DNA of 64,000 nucleotides from Streptomyces natalensis ATCC 27448. GTDB lineage: Bacteria; Actinomycetota; Actinomycetes; Streptomycetales; Streptomycetaceae. The stretch lies in the NCBI RefSeq assembly GCF_000935125.1, contig NZ_JRKI01000008.1, positions 186,001-250,000 of the forward strand, read 5' to 3'. Under the pieces are notes generated by a model. The model was not told where the DNA came from. It ran no database searches and was given only the letters and a program-made list of their open reading frames with translations. The translations under genes were made by a program, and so were the position numbers. Positions 8,511 through 18,280 of the stretch are shown one piece after another. Within the stretch, counting starts at the first letter, position 1; each line of letters begins with the position of its first letter.

Positions 8511-8522
8511 CGTTTCGAAACG
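8511..8522. promoter_or_regulatory. Perfect 12-bp palindrome CGTTTCGAAACG in divergent promoter
   Basis: Lies 11 bp upstream of the dehydrogenase start and about 190 bp from the divergent maleate-isomerase-like gene. It shares its half-sites with the inverted repeat at 5382-5405, so it is a candidate operator of the locus. Confidence 0.45.
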
Positions 8523-8709
8523 TATGCGCGGTAGGAAAGACAGGGCGCCGGAAAGATGCCTGGGATGCGAGGATTGACCACGCTAAGAAGTCGTATCTAC
8601 CGTGTCAAGAACGGCATCTGTCCCGGCGTCCCGGCATGGACCGGCTGCTTCACCTTCCCGGCCACTGGCCTGGCTCCCCTTACCCCTTCGTTTCTTCTAG
8701 GGGCCTTAA

Positions 8710-9621
8710 ATGGACGTCTCCTTCCTTGGTGGTCCCCAGCCTCAGCTCGGCGTGGGCGTTGTCGCCCCTTTTGACTTCGCGCTCGACCGCGAGCTGTGGC
8801 GCTGGGTCCCCGACGATGTGTCTCTCCACCTCACCCGGACCCCCTTCGTGCCCGTCGAGGTCAGCCTCGATCTGGCCCGCCTGGTCAGCGAGCACGAAAC
8901 CCTCCAGTCCGCCGTGCAGGCACTGTGCGCGGTCTCCCCGCAGGTCATCTCCTATGCCTGCACCTCCGGCAGTTTCGTCGCAGGCGTGGCGGGCGAGCGG
9001 GCCATGTGTGCCGCCATGGTCCAGGCGGGGGAAGTGCCCTGCCTGACCACCTCGGGAGCACTCCTGGAGGCGCTGCGCGAGATCGGCGCGCGGCGCATCG
9101 CAGTGGTGACCCCGTACACCAAATCGGTCACCGACTCCCTGGAGAGCTATATCGGCGAGGCGGGCATCACGGTCACCGGCCGCGCCTACCTCGGACTGAC
9201 CCGGCACATCTGGAAGGTGCCCTACCGCGATGTCGTCGACATGGCCCGCGCGGCCGTGGTCGGTGCGGCCGATGCGCTCTTCATCAGCTGTACGAACCTG
9301 CCGACCTACGACGTGATCCCGCAGCTGGAGGCCGAGCTGCGGATGCCCGTGCTGTCCGCCAACCAGGTCACGATGTGGGCCGCGCTGCGCGCCATCGGCG
9401 TCTACGCCGTAGGCCCGTACCAGGCGCTGCTCGACCCGGTGGCGCGACGCGGTCCGGCCGCGATGACCGGGTCGGGGGCCGGCGTGCCGGAGAGCCGGCC
9501 CGGGCCGACGCCCGAGGCCGCGTTCGCCGGGCCGCCCGCGCCTGTTGACGGGGAGGTGGGTGACAGCATCGAGCCGCCGCCCTACCTGCCCGACGAACCC
9601 GGACCCCAGCCCCCGGTGTGA
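8710..9621 (+). CDS. Maleate cis-trans isomerase / EutA-like Asp/Glu racemase-family protein
   Basis: 303 aa, related to the Asp/Glu/hydantoin racemase superfamily that includes maleate isomerase, arylmalonate decarboxylase and the EutA protein of ectoine utilisation. The two-cysteine pattern of the family is present: a first cysteine in SYACTSGSF and a second in ISCTNLPTYDVIPQLE. The Rossmann-like core ends near residue 245 (NQVTMWAALRAIG). The last 50 or so residues are a Pro/Gly-rich tail. The leader has only a weak AGGGG site. It is followed 97 bp later by a paralogue. Maleate isomerase would convert maleate to fumarate, but the substrate here is not established. Confidence 0.8.
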   Translation: MDVSFLGGPQPQLGVGVVAPFDFALDRELWRWVPDDVSLHLTRTPFVPVEVSLDLARLVSEHETLQSAVQALCAVSPQVISYACTSGSFVAGVAGERAMCAAMVQAGEVPCLTTSGALLEALREIGARRIAVVTPYTKSVTDSLESYIGEAGITVTGRAYLGLTRHIWKVPYRDVVDMARAAVVGAADALFISCTNLPTYDVIPQLEAELRMPVLSANQVTMWAALRAIGVYAVGPYQALLDPVARRGPAAMTGSGAGVPESRPGPTPEAAFAGPPAPVDGEVGDSIEPPPYLPDEPGPQPPV

Positions 9622-9718
9622 GGCCGGTCCGCCCTCCCCCCCCGCCCGCGCCGCCGAAGGCAACCGCCGCCGGCGGCGCCCACCCGCACCCACCGCTGTA
9701 CACGAAAGAGAGCACTGC

Positions 9719-10444
9719 ATGGCATCGGTCGGCTTCCTCTACCCCGGCTACTCCGCGGAGGACGACTACCCGCGGATCGAGGCGCTGCTGAGCGGCGGCG
9801 TCGGGCTGCCGCTCGTGCACACCGACATCGGCGAGGACGCCCATCGCGTCGACGCGCTGCTGGAGATGGGCTCCGCGGTCCGGCTCGCGGCCGGTGTCGA
9901 CGCGCTCAAGGAGCGGGGCGCCGAGGCCGTCGTCTGGGCCTGTACGAGCGCCAGCTTCGTCTTCGGCTGGGAGGGCGCGCACGAACAGGTTCGCGAGCTG
10001 TCGGCCAGGGCCGGTCTGCCCGCCTCCAGTACGTCCTTCGCCTTCGCGCACGCCATCCGGGAGCTCGGCGCCCACCGCGTCGCGATCGCCGCCACCTACC
10101 CGGAGGACGTGGCCGAGCACTTCCGCGCCTTCCTGAAGTCCGCCGGGGCGGAGGTCGTCTCGACCCGCGGCAGCGGGATCATCACCGCCGCCGAGGTCGG
10201 CACCTGGGGCCGTACGGAGGTGCTGACGCTGGCCCGGGCCGGAGACCACCCGGACGCCGAGGCGGTCCTGCTGCCCGACACCGCCCTGCACACCGCGGCC
10301 TATCTGCCCGACCTCGAAGCCGAGCTCGGCAAACCGGTCCTCACCGCCAATCAGGTCACCGTCTGGGAAGGGCTGCGGCTGCTCGACCGGGAGATCGCCT
10401 GCCCGCGGCTGGGCACCCTCTTCGCGCGAACCGGGCGGGGGTAG
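9719..10444 (+). CDS. Maleate cis-trans isomerase / EutA-like protein, second copy
   Basis: 241 aa, the usual length of the family, with the first active cysteine in VWACTSASFVFGWEG. At the position of the second cysteine it has LLPDTALHTAAYLPDLE, so the second cysteine is replaced by aspartate (LPDT where the neighbour has SCTN). That makes maleate isomerase chemistry, which uses two cysteines, doubtful for this copy. Shared ends such as KPVLTANQVTVWEGLRLL show it is a paralogue of the preceding gene. ATG 9719 follows a GAAAGAGAG stretch. The pair may form a heteromer or act on successive substrates; that is inference. Confidence 0.78.
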   Translation: MASVGFLYPGYSAEDDYPRIEALLSGGVGLPLVHTDIGEDAHRVDALLEMGSAVRLAAGVDALKERGAEAVVWACTSASFVFGWEGAHEQVRELSARAGLPASSTSFAFAHAIRELGAHRVAIAATYPEDVAEHFRAFLKSAGAEVVSTRGSGIITAAEVGTWGRTEVLTLARAGDHPDAEAVLLPDTALHTAAYLPDLEAELGKPVLTANQVTVWEGLRLLDREIACPRLGTLFARTGRG

Positions 10445-10550
10445 CCGGAGCGCCGCCCGGGCGGCCCGCGGCGCCCGGCCCGGAATAATCGGAGAAGCGC
10501 TCCGGTTGACGCCCTCGCAGACCAGCGCGATGCGAGGAGGGCTCACAACC

Positions 10551-10654
10551 GTGAGAGAGCGAAGCATGGGGGTCCCCCCGGCCGGAGGCTGGGGGAGAAC
10601 AATCGGGAGGTGCGTGCCTCGCGAATGCGAGGCCGAGCGAAGCGAGGTCTCGGC

Positions 10655-10658
<4 letters not shown>
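10551..10658 (+). CDS. 35-codon upstream ORF (repeat cassette copy A)
   Basis: GTG start preceded by AGGAGG (10535-10540) with 10-nt spacing. It encodes 35 residues with the core GRCVPRECEAERS and ends SA-stop. The TGA (10656-10658) overlaps the ATG of the following oxidoreductase gene as ATGA. A second copy of the same cassette, also exactly 35 codons and also ending in an ATGA overlap, precedes the unrelated gene at 15492-16106. Copy A contains a GC-rich palindromic module (10568-10597) after the fifth codon. It is more likely a translational-coupling or mobile leader element than a source of functional peptide. Confidence 0.55.
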
Positions 10659-11773
<1,115 letters not shown>

Positions 11774-11778
11774 GGCTT

Positions 11779-11815
11779 AGGGCCCTTCTGCCGATCTCCG
11801 TGGGAGAAGGGCCCT
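11779..11815. terminator. Bidirectional hairpin terminator
   Basis: Perfect 11-bp stem (11779-11789 with 11805-11815) and a 15-nt loop between the converging oxidoreductase and GGDEF-EAL genes. Confidence 0.75.
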
Positions 11816-11832
11816 GGGCGGCGCCGGGCCGC

Positions 11833-13689
11833 TCAGCAGTCCGTGCGCCGTCCCGCGTCCAGCAGCGCCGCCACCCGGTCCGGGGCCACCGGCCGTGAGT
11901 AGAGCCAGCCCTGCCCCGTGTCGCAGCCGATGCGCCGCAGCCGCTCGGCCTGTTCGGCGCTCTCCACGCATTCGGCGGTGACGGTCAGGCCGAGGCGGTG
12001 GGCGAGCGCGACGAGCGCCTCGACGATCATTTCGTCGGCGGGGTTGGGGTGCTCCTGGGAGCGGAAGCCGTGGACGAAGGAGCCGTCCAGTTTGAGGACG
12101 GAGACCGGGAGGCGGCTGAGGTAGGCGAGGTTGGAGTAGCCGGTGCCGAAGTCGTCGATGGCGATCCGTACGCCCATGTCGCTCAGCGCCTGGAGGGCCT
12201 GGAGGGGGCGGCCGGCGGAGCCCATGACCGCCGATTCGGTCAGCTCCAGCTGGAGCAGGCGCGGCGGCAGGCCGGTCTCGGCCAGGATGCCGGCCACGTC
12301 CGCGACCAGGTCGGAGTCCCACACCTGACGTACGGCCACATTGACGCTGACGAACAGCGGCTGGCCGCCGGGGTGCGCCAGCTGCCAGGCCCGCGCCTGG
12401 TGGCAGGCCCGCTCCAGGACCCAGCGGCCCAGCTCGACGATGGCGCCGTTCTCCTCGGCCAGTGCGATGAACCGATTCGGCGAGAGGGTGCCGAACTGCG
12501 GATGCCGCCAGCGCACCAGTGCCTCGACGCCCTGCGCCCGGCCGTCACCCAGACCGACCAGCGGCTGGTACTCCAGGGTGAATTCGCCGCGGTCGACGGC
12601 CGGGCGCAGGGTACTGGAGAGCGCCTGCCGGGTCATCCGGTGGGCGTTGCGCTCGGGGTCGAAGAGGGTCCAGCGGGCCTTGCCGTCCTCCTTGGCCCAG
12701 AACAGCGTGGTGTCGGCGGCCTGCATCAGCCCGGTGGCGGTGGTGCCGGAGGCGGTCCGCTCGACGACGCCGATGCTCGCCGAGACCGACAGCCGCTGCC
12801 CGGCAAGGTCGAACGGCCGCTGGAGCGCATCGAGCACGCACTGGGCCAGCTCGGCCAGCTGGTCGGTGCCGGTGGAGTCCTCCACCAGGATCGCGAACTC
12901 GTCGCCGCCCAGCCTCGCCACCAGATGCCCGCCGTGGGCCGGCCCGCGGTCGCCGGCGGTCTCGGCGCAGCGCAGCAGCCGCTGGGCGACCGCGCTCAGC
13001 AGCCGGTCGCCGACGCGGTGCCCGAGGGTGTCGTTGACGGCCTTGAAGCCGTCCAGGTCCAGATAGCACAGTCCGATCCGCCCGGTGCCGGCCGGTTCGA
13101 AGGCGGCCGTCTCCAGGGCGCCGGAGAGCCGTTCGAAGAAGAGGGCGCGGTTGGGCAGGCGGGTCACCGGGTCGTGCATCTGGAGATGCCGCAGCCGGGC
13201 GAGCAGATCGTGGCGGTCGCTGATGTCGTCCACCGACAGCAGGACCCCGTCCTCACCCATCTGGGGTTCGACGGTCACCTCCACCCAGACGGAGTGCCCG
13301 TCGGGGTGTTTGAGGCGGCGGGTGCAGCGCAGCCGGTCGCTGCGGCCGCACAGCACCTCGCGGTAGGCGGTCCACACCCGGGGGTCGGCGCCGAGGTCGG
13401 TCAGGTCCGCGGCGGTGGCGGCGACCAGGTCGTCGGGGTCGGTGCCGACCAGTTCGCCGAAGGCGGGGTTGGCCGCGAGGACCAGACCGTCGCGGTTGAG
13501 CACGGCCATCGGCATCCGGGCGGCCTGGAAGGCGGCGCGGTAGTCGGCGAGGCCGGCGGCGTTGTCGTCGCAGCGGCCGAGGGGGCGGCGCCGGCCGCCG
13601 CCCGATGCTTTGGTCCTGCCGTCACGTTCCGTCACGGATTGCAGCGTCGCTCCGGGCGTGCGGCCCGTGCTGTCGGGGTGTCCGCTCAC
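11833..13689 (-). CDS. PAS-GGDEF-EAL cyclic-di-GMP turnover protein
   Basis: Soluble 618-aa protein. It has a PAS/PAC sensor (about residues 45-165), a GGDEF cyclase domain with intact LGGDEFAIL, and a C-terminal EAL phosphodiesterase domain. The EAL domain keeps [29 protein letters not shown] and ECVESAEQ, the main metal- and substrate-binding positions. Both activities therefore look possible. In Streptomyces cyclic-di-GMP acts through BldD to hold back sporulation, and several bifunctional proteins such as RmdA have this layout; which orthologue this is cannot be said. I chose GTG 13689 because GGGAG precedes it by 6 nt; ATG 13704 is an alternative. The gene is monocistronic. Confidence 0.88.
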   Translation of the reverse strand: MSGHPDSTGRTPGATLQSVTERDGRTKASGGGRRRPLGRCDDNAAGLADYRAAFQAARMPMAVLNRDGLVLAANPAFGELVGTDPDDLVAATAADLTDLGADPRVWTAYREVLCGRSDRLRCTRRLKHPDGHSVWVEVTVEPQMGEDGVLLSVDDISDRHDLLARLRHLQMHDPVTRLPNRALFFERLSGALETAAFEPAGTGRIGLCYLDLDGFKAVNDTLGHRVGDRLLSAVAQRLLRCAETAGDRGPAHGGHLVARLGGDEFAILVEDSTGTDQLAELAQCVLDALQRPFDLAGQRLSVSASIGVVERTASGTTATGLMQAADTTLFWAKEDGKARWTLFDPERNAHRMTRQALSSTLRPAVDRGEFTLEYQPLVGLGDGRAQGVEALVRWRHPQFGTLSPNRFIALAEENGAIVELGRWVLERACHQARAWQLAHPGGQPLFVSVNVAVRQVWDSDLVADVAGILAETGLPPRLLQLELTESAVMGSAGRPLQALQALSDMGVRIAIDDFGTGYSNLAYLSRLPVSVLKLDGSFVHGFRSQEHPNPADEMIVEALVALAHRLGLTVTAECVESAEQAERLRRIGCDTGQGWLYSRPVAPDRVAALLDAGRRTDC

Positions 13690-13996
13690 TGCTCGCTCCC
13701 GCATGGCGCTTGTCTCGTGATGGAGGGTGGATCCCGCGCTGGAAAGTGTGGCGATCATAGAGGCTGGTGCAACGGCCGATCCAGCGACGCAGCCGGGATC
13801 GTCGGCACGCATGACGGAACTTCAGCCATTTCTGCACGGCTGTGTTCGTGTCGCTTCCAAGGTTGGCCGTTTGTTACTTTCCGTCACACGAGGGCCGCGA
13901 CGCGCCGGTCACCCGTCCGGGCCCCCGAACAGGACGAACGGCATGTAAACGCCACAGGGTGGGGGAGGTCTGCCGAATCCTTCCCGGGAGGTCGAT

Positions 13997-15244
13997 GTGT
14001 CGCGCGACCGGACACCCGAGGGGGTGGAGCGCCGTCGACTGCGGCGCCTCGCCGCCGTCGCCACCTCGCTGAGCGCGCTGATCGCGACCTCCGTCGTCGC
14101 GGGCCCCGCCACCGCCTCCGACGCGGCCCTGTCCTGCGCACTGAACCGCACCGACGCCCACCACTCCGAGGGCCTCGACAGCTGGAACGGCGCCTACCCC
14201 CACCCCGCCGGCCACCTCGACGCCGTCATGATCTTCCTGTCCTTCCCGGACTCCCGCCCCCTAGCCCAGCCGGGCGAAATCTCCAAGGACTACTTCCCGG
14301 CCACCTCCCGCTTCTTCGACCGCGCCTCGTACGGCAGATTCCGGTTGCGTGCACACATCCACAAGAAGTGGGTGCAGATGCCGCACCGGTCCGGTGCGTA
14401 CGGAATACAGCGCGACTGGGACTCCGGCCACCGTTCGGCCTATCTGCGCGATGCGGTCGCCGCCGCCGACGCCTCGGTCGACTTCAGCCGCTACGACCTG
14501 GTGTATTTCGTCGCCGACCCGGACGCCCCGGGCGTCGACTCGGACGCCACCAAGGTCGTCAATCTGGACGAGCCGATGCACGCCGACCACACCGACCTGC
14601 GCCGCTTCGTGACCGTCTTCGAACAGAGCCCGCCGGACCGCAACGTCCTCGCCCACGAGACCGGTCACGTCCTCGACCTGCCCGACCTCTACCACCGTCC
14701 GGGCGACGGCAAGGGCGACTGGGACACCTTTGTGGGGGACTGGGACCTCATGGGCAGCCAGTTCGGCCTGGCGCCCGACCCCTTCGCCTGGCACAAGTGG
14801 AAGCTCGGCTGGCTCGGCGACAACCAGGTCGACTGCGCCACGCTGGGCCGCTCCCCGACACTGCACTCCCTGCGTCCGCTGTCCGACCCCGCCGAACAGG
14901 GCGACGCCCGCCGGCCCCGCCTGCTGGTGGTCCGTACCGGCCCCGACAGCGCCCTCGCCATGGAAGGGCGCGACGCGACGGGCAACGACCGCTCCGTATG
15001 CAGCCAGGGCGTCCTCGTCTACCGCGTCCACAGCGATACGGCCTCCGGGGCGGGACCGGTGCGCGTCCTGGACGGCCATCCCGGCTCCTCGGCCTGCTGG
15101 GGCACCTCTGTCTACCCGCCGCTGGCGAATGCGCCGCTGGGCGTGGGGGAGGGGCTGACCGACCGGCAGGACGGCCTGCGGATCCAGGTCGAGGGGCGCG
15201 GCGCAGACGGGGAGTGGACGGTCAAACTGAGCCGCGCCGGCTGA
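13997..15244 (+). CDS. Secreted M6-like zinc metalloprotease
   Basis: 415 aa. GTG 13997 has GGGAGG at ideal spacing. The N-terminus is an export signal (RRRLRRLAAVATSLSALIA, cleavage near ATA-SDA). The zinc site HETGHVLDLPDLY matches the M6 / immune-inhibitor-A pattern, with two zinc histidines, the catalytic Glu and the downstream Asp. The following GDWDLMG is the Met-turn-like block of this group. It probably acts outside the cell on proteins. It stands alone, with a tRNA-Lys on the opposite strand downstream. Confidence 0.85.
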   Translation: MSRDRTPEGVERRRLRRLAAVATSLSALIATSVVAGPATASDAALSCALNRTDAHHSEGLDSWNGAYPHPAGHLDAVMIFLSFPDSRPLAQPGEISKDYFPATSRFFDRASYGRFRLRAHIHKKWVQMPHRSGAYGIQRDWDSGHRSAYLRDAVAAADASVDFSRYDLVYFVADPDAPGVDSDATKVVNLDEPMHADHTDLRRFVTVFEQSPPDRNVLAHETGHVLDLPDLYHRPGDGKGDWDTFVGDWDLMGSQFGLAPDPFAWHKWKLGWLGDNQVDCATLGRSPTLHSLRPLSDPAEQGDARRPRLLVVRTGPDSALAMEGRDATGNDRSVCSQGVLVYRVHSDTASGAGPVRVLDGHPGSSACWGTSVYPPLANAPLGVGEGLTDRQDGLRIQVEGRGADGEWTVKLSRAG

Positions 15245-15300
15245 GGGCATGGCGGCCCGGATACGCGGAGGCGTCCCGGATGCGGGGCGTCCCGGATACG

Positions 15301-15332
15301 TCGAAGGCCCCCACCGAGGTGGGGGCCTTCGA
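15301..15332. terminator. Hairpin terminator between protease and second tRNA-Lys
   Basis: Perfect 14-bp stem (15301-15314 with 15319-15332) with a 4-nt loop, just downstream of the tRNA on the minus strand. Confidence 0.8.
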
Positions 15333-15339
15333 CCGTCTG

Positions 15340-15413
15340 TGCGCCGCCAGGGACTCGAACCCCGGACCCGCTGATTAAGAGTCAGCTGCTCTAACCAACT
15401 GAGCTAGCGGCGC
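15340..15413 (-). tRNA. tRNA-Lys (anticodon CUU), second copy
   Basis: Identical to 813-886 over 74 nt, with the same strand and the same missing CCA. The upstream flank also resembles that of the first copy (TGACG, GAAA, GGTCCG blocks), so promoter and gene were duplicated together. The 14.5 kb between the two direct copies includes the transporter/amidase locus. Confidence 0.97.
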
Positions 15414-15491
15414 CTGCTGACGGAGGAAACAGTAGCACCCGGTCCGGGCAGGGCAAAAATCGGTTTGTCTGCACCCGCGACCGGCCCGTGA

Positions 15492-16106
15492 TCACCCGGT
15501 GGTCAGCGCCGGAACGGGGCCCTGAAGTGCGGTTTCGTGCTCCTCGTCGGCGGCGCAGCGGGCGGCCCGGACACAGGCCCACAGCAGTACGTCGGGCCCC
15601 GGCAGCCAGGGGCTGCGCACGTCCGGGGCGACCAGCCACCGGGAGACGGCCGGCGTGAGGGCGTCGTCAGCCGCCGCCCGCTCGGCGGGGACGTGGCCGG
15701 GGTGCAGCGGCGGGACCGTCACCGCGTCCCCGGCGCCGTGGTACAGCAGCGGCGGTACGGCGTGCGCCCACTCCTCCCAGCCGAGCAGCGACGGCAGCCG
15801 GTGGGCGGTCCCGGGGGAGGCGAACAGCAGGATCCGGCCGCGGTGCGCCGCCACCGGCCCCGAACCGGGGCCCGCCGACCACAGCCGGTCGACCATCCGG
15901 CGTCCGAACAGCGCCGGGGCGTTGATCACGTCGAAGGCGGTCCCGCACGGCAGGACGCTGGGGGCGGTGGGGTGGGTCGCCCAGAGGGTCTGGACGGAGT
16001 GCGGATGAGGGCTGGCGGAGGCGAGCCAGTCGGCGCCGTCCAGGGTGACGTAAGCCGCTGTGGGGAACCGGAGGGTCCGGGGAGTGTCGGGCAGCCAGTC
16101 GCTCAT
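15492..16106 (-). CDS. Primase/polymerase-like conserved actinobacterial protein
   Basis: 204 aa. ATG 16106 starts MSDWLPDTPRTLRFPTAAY and overlaps the stop of a 35-codon upstream ORF as ATGA, with GGGGGAGG 6 nt upstream. Sequence blocks such as VLPCGTAFDVINAPALFGRR recall a group annotated in Streptomyces as bifunctional DNA primase/polymerase N-terminal domain proteins; this is from recall of family look and is not proven. The catalytic Asp pair of archaeo-eukaryotic primases is not obvious, so it may be an inactive or regulatory derivative. Confidence 0.5.
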   Translation of the reverse strand: MSDWLPDTPRTLRFPTAAYVTLDGADWLASASPHPHSVQTLWATHPTAPSVLPCGTAFDVINAPALFGRRMVDRLWSAGPGSGPVAAHRGRILLFASPGTAHRLPSLLGWEEWAHAVPPLLYHGAGDAVTVPPLHPGHVPAERAAADDALTPAVSRWLVAPDVRSPWLPGPDVLLWACVRAARCAADEEHETALQGPVPALTTG

Positions 16107-16210
16107 GCCGAGCCTCCCCCGGTCTCCGACCGGGGTACCCGCACGCTTCGCTCGGCCTCGCATTCACGAGGCGCGCACCTCCTGATTGCCCGCTCGCTTC
16201 GCTCGCTCAT
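16103..16210 (-). CDS. 35-codon upstream ORF (repeat cassette copy B)
   Basis: ATG 16210 encodes 35 residues beginning MSERSERAIRRCAPRECEA and ending GGGSA-stop; TGA 16105-16103 overlaps the ATG of the next gene. The core RRCxPRECEAERS and the terminal SA are shared with copy A (10551-10658). The palindromic GC module sits after AERS here, but after codon five in copy A. There is no clear Shine-Dalgarno upstream. Confidence 0.5.
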   Translation of the reverse strand: MSERSERAIRRCAPRECEAERSVRVPRSETGGGSA

Positions 16211-16423
16211 GGGGACAGGTCTACCCATTCCCCACCCGGGGGTTATGCGGATTGCCGGAAACCGGGACGAGGCGGCGGGCGAGGCAGTATCTTGCCCGCT
16301 TTGCATATGCCAGGGGCCATGGGTGGTAGGCATGCGCCGTACCGAGACGCCTGTGACGGACGGTACGGAAGGGGATACGGGCACGGCGTAGCGGCCGGGA
16401 GCCGTGCCCGGCCCGCGGCGCGT
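16211..16423. other. Intergenic region upstream of cassette copy B, with terminator
   Basis: No gene seen. It contains the upstream sequence of the minus-strand cassette and, at 16379-16409, a 9-bp perfect stem (GGGCACGGC/GCCGTGCCC, 13-nt loop) 15 bp past the stop of the next gene, a likely terminator for it. Confidence 0.5.
16379..16409 (-). terminator. Hairpin terminator downstream of the 127-aa gene
   Basis: Stem 16379-16387 with 16401-16409, placed just past the stop at 16424 on the minus strand. Confidence 0.55.
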
Positions 16424-16807
16424 TCAGTCGGCCTCGCCGAGATGCGTGCGGCCGTCTTGCAGCAGCCCGCGGCCGAACTCGATCATCTTCAGCGCATAGT
16501 CCTCGGACCACTCCGCCTGCTCGGCGAGCGTCGCCAGCGGCAGCCGGTCGAAACGCCGCGGATCCGCCAGCTGGGCGGCGGCGATCGCCTGGTATTCGGT
16601 GGCGCGGTCGGCCGCCACCCGGAACGCCAGCGCCAGCTCCGTGGAGCGGCGCAACAGCTCCTGCGGGTCGTCCATCGACTCCAGATCGAAGAAGTGCTCG
16701 GGGTCGGCGACGGCCTCGGGCGGCTCGAAGACCAGCGACGCGGGCCTCCTGCGCCGGGGTGCCGACGACGCAGCGCCGGATTCGGAAGCCGGACGCGGCT
16801 GGGACAT
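16424..16807 (-). CDS. Conserved hypothetical protein (127 aa)
   Basis: Not recognised. ATG 16807 has GGAGG at good spacing. After a basic Ser/Ala-rich N-terminus (APRRRRPASLVFEPPE) the rest is predicted helical and acidic, with segments DPEHFFDLESMDDPQELLRR and YALKMIEFGRGLLQDGRTHL. No signal or membrane segment. It follows the helicase gene by 93 bp on the same strand and could be the fourth gene of that operon. Confidence 0.7.
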   Translation of the reverse strand: MSQPRPASESGAASSAPRRRRPASLVFEPPEAVADPEHFFDLESMDDPQELLRRSTELALAFRVAADRATEYQAIAAAQLADPRRFDRLPLATLAEQAEWSEDYALKMIEFGRGLLQDGRTHLGEAD

Positions 16808-16900
16808 GTACGTACCTCCAGATCGTGTGCCGCATTCCATTGTCCCGCCTCGCGCAAGGGGGCCATAGGGCCAGGGCACATACCGGGGGCGGAGCGTCGG

Positions 16901-18280
16901 TCATGGCCGCCACCGCACCCGGTGCTCCGCCAGATGTGCCAGCACGGCGTGATGGGCCTCCCAGCCGTCCGGGAACTTCACCGTGACGCCCAGCTGGACC
17001 GGCTCCGTGGAGGGGTGCTCGTCCAGCAGCTCGGCGACGCCTTCCCGGCAGACCACGATGCAGGCGTGCCGGTGGCGGGAGGCGAGCACGCACAACCGGC
17101 CGGTCTCCAGGTGGAAGGCGGTGGCATCGGGGCGGCCGGAGAGCGGGTGGAGAACGACCGTCACGTCGAACTCGCGGCCCTGGAGGCGGTTGGCGGTGTC
17201 CACCGTGACGCCCTGCACGCCCAGCTCGGCGAGCGCCGCGCGGACCGCCGCCGCCTGGTCGCGGTGGGCCGTGCCGACCGCGATCCGCCCGGCGGTCAGC
17301 GGCACCGCATCGGGCCCGTGCTCGCTGGTCGCGGCGCCCCCGCGGTCGAGCAGCCGGCGCGCCACGAGGGCCACCGCGCGTACCGCCTCCGGGTCCGTAC
17401 GCGGCGTACGGCGGGCGGGCAGTTCGAGCAGGCCCCAGCCGGACTCGGCGGCCTCGTCCAGGACCCGGTCCACGCCCGAGCCGTCCCCGGCCACCCCGAA
17501 GGCCAGCCGGCGGTCCCCGTGGCCGGTACCGCTGCGGAAGGGCGTGTACGGGTAGAACGCGTCGGAGACCAGCGGCGCGGCGGAGGCCGGCAGGCGCCAG
17601 GAGACGGGCAGGCGGTGCTGTGGCAGGTCGGGGTTGTGCGCCAGCAGGGTGGCGACGGCGCTGGCGGACGGGTCGTAGGCCAGACCCGCCCATTGCTCGG
17701 CGCCCACTACGCTGAACGGGTCCAGCTGCCCGGGATCGCCCACGAACAGCGCCCGCTCGAAGAGCCCGGCGACGGCCAGCAGCGCGTCGGAGCGCATTTG
17801 GTACGCCTCGTCCACGATGGCGTGCTGCCAGGGCTCCTCGACCTTGGTGTAGGCCCACTTGGCGGCCGTGGAGACGACGATGGGCAGGCCCGTGAGGTCG
17901 GCCACCTTGGCGGAGGTGTGGACCGACGGGAGATCGGCCAGGGCCGGATCGACGGCCCCGGCCTCGCTGCTGTGCAGGCGGCCCACCGGCAGCTCGGGGT
18001 CCTTGTCGGCCAGCCGCAGGACGAGGTCATCGACCTGGGCGTTGGTCTGGGCCACGACCATCAACCGGCGCCCGGCGGAGGCCAGTTCGCGGGCGGCGCG
18101 GACCACCAGGGTGGACTTGCCGGCGCCGGGCGGGGAGTCGACCACCACCCCGCGCCGGGCGCCGTGCAGCGTGTCGTGCACGATCGCGTCCGTCGCGGCG
18201 GCGGCCGCGGCCGAGGGGTCGAAGGCGGCGTCCCCCGCGCTCTTGAGGAACAGGGAGATACCCCCGTCGGGCCGGGTCAC
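16901..18280 (-). CDS. Superfamily 1 (Upf1/Dna2-like) helicase-type ATPase
   Basis: 459 aa with a near complete SF1 motif set: Walker A DSPPGAGKST (Lys55), motif Ia VVAQTNAQVDDL, Walker B AIVDEAYQM, motif III GDPGQLDPF, motif IV region VSWRLP, motif V VDTANRLQGREFDVTVV and motif VI LASRHRHACIVV. This arrangement fits AAA_11/AAA_12 helicases that translocate on single-stranded nucleic acid. GTG 18280 overlaps the stop of the upstream gene as GTGA, so translation is coupled to the 515-aa protein and, through it, to a nuclease gene. No nuclease domain is fused. A role in DNA repair or phage defence is inference from this partnership. Confidence 0.82.
   Translation of the reverse strand: MTRPDGGISLFLKSAGDAAFDPSAAAAAATDAIVHDTLHGARRGVVVDSPPGAGKSTLVVRAARELASAGRRLMVVAQTNAQVDDLVLRLADKDPELPVGRLHSSEAGAVDPALADLPSVHTSAKVADLTGLPIVVSTAAKWAYTKVEEPWQHAIVDEAYQMRSDALLAVAGLFERALFVGDPGQLDPFSVVGAEQWAGLAYDPSASAVATLLAHNPDLPQHRLPVSWRLPASAAPLVSDAFYPYTPFRSGTGHGDRRLAFGVAGDGSGVDRVLDEAAESGWGLLELPARRTPRTDPEAVRAVALVARRLLDRGGAATSEHGPDAVPLTAGRIAVGTAHRDQAAAVRAALAELGVQGVTVDTANRLQGREFDVTVVLHPLSGRPDATAFHLETGRLCVLASRHRHACIVVCREGVAELLDEHPSTEPVQLGVTVKFPDGWEAHHAVLAHLAEHRVRWRP

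Noticed and set aside
11998..15378. Very long plus-strand open frame (over 1100 codons) across the GGDEF-EAL and protease genes
   Set aside because: It is antisense to, or out of frame with, well supported genes, has no domain signal and reads across a tRNA gene; long false frames are expected at this GC content.
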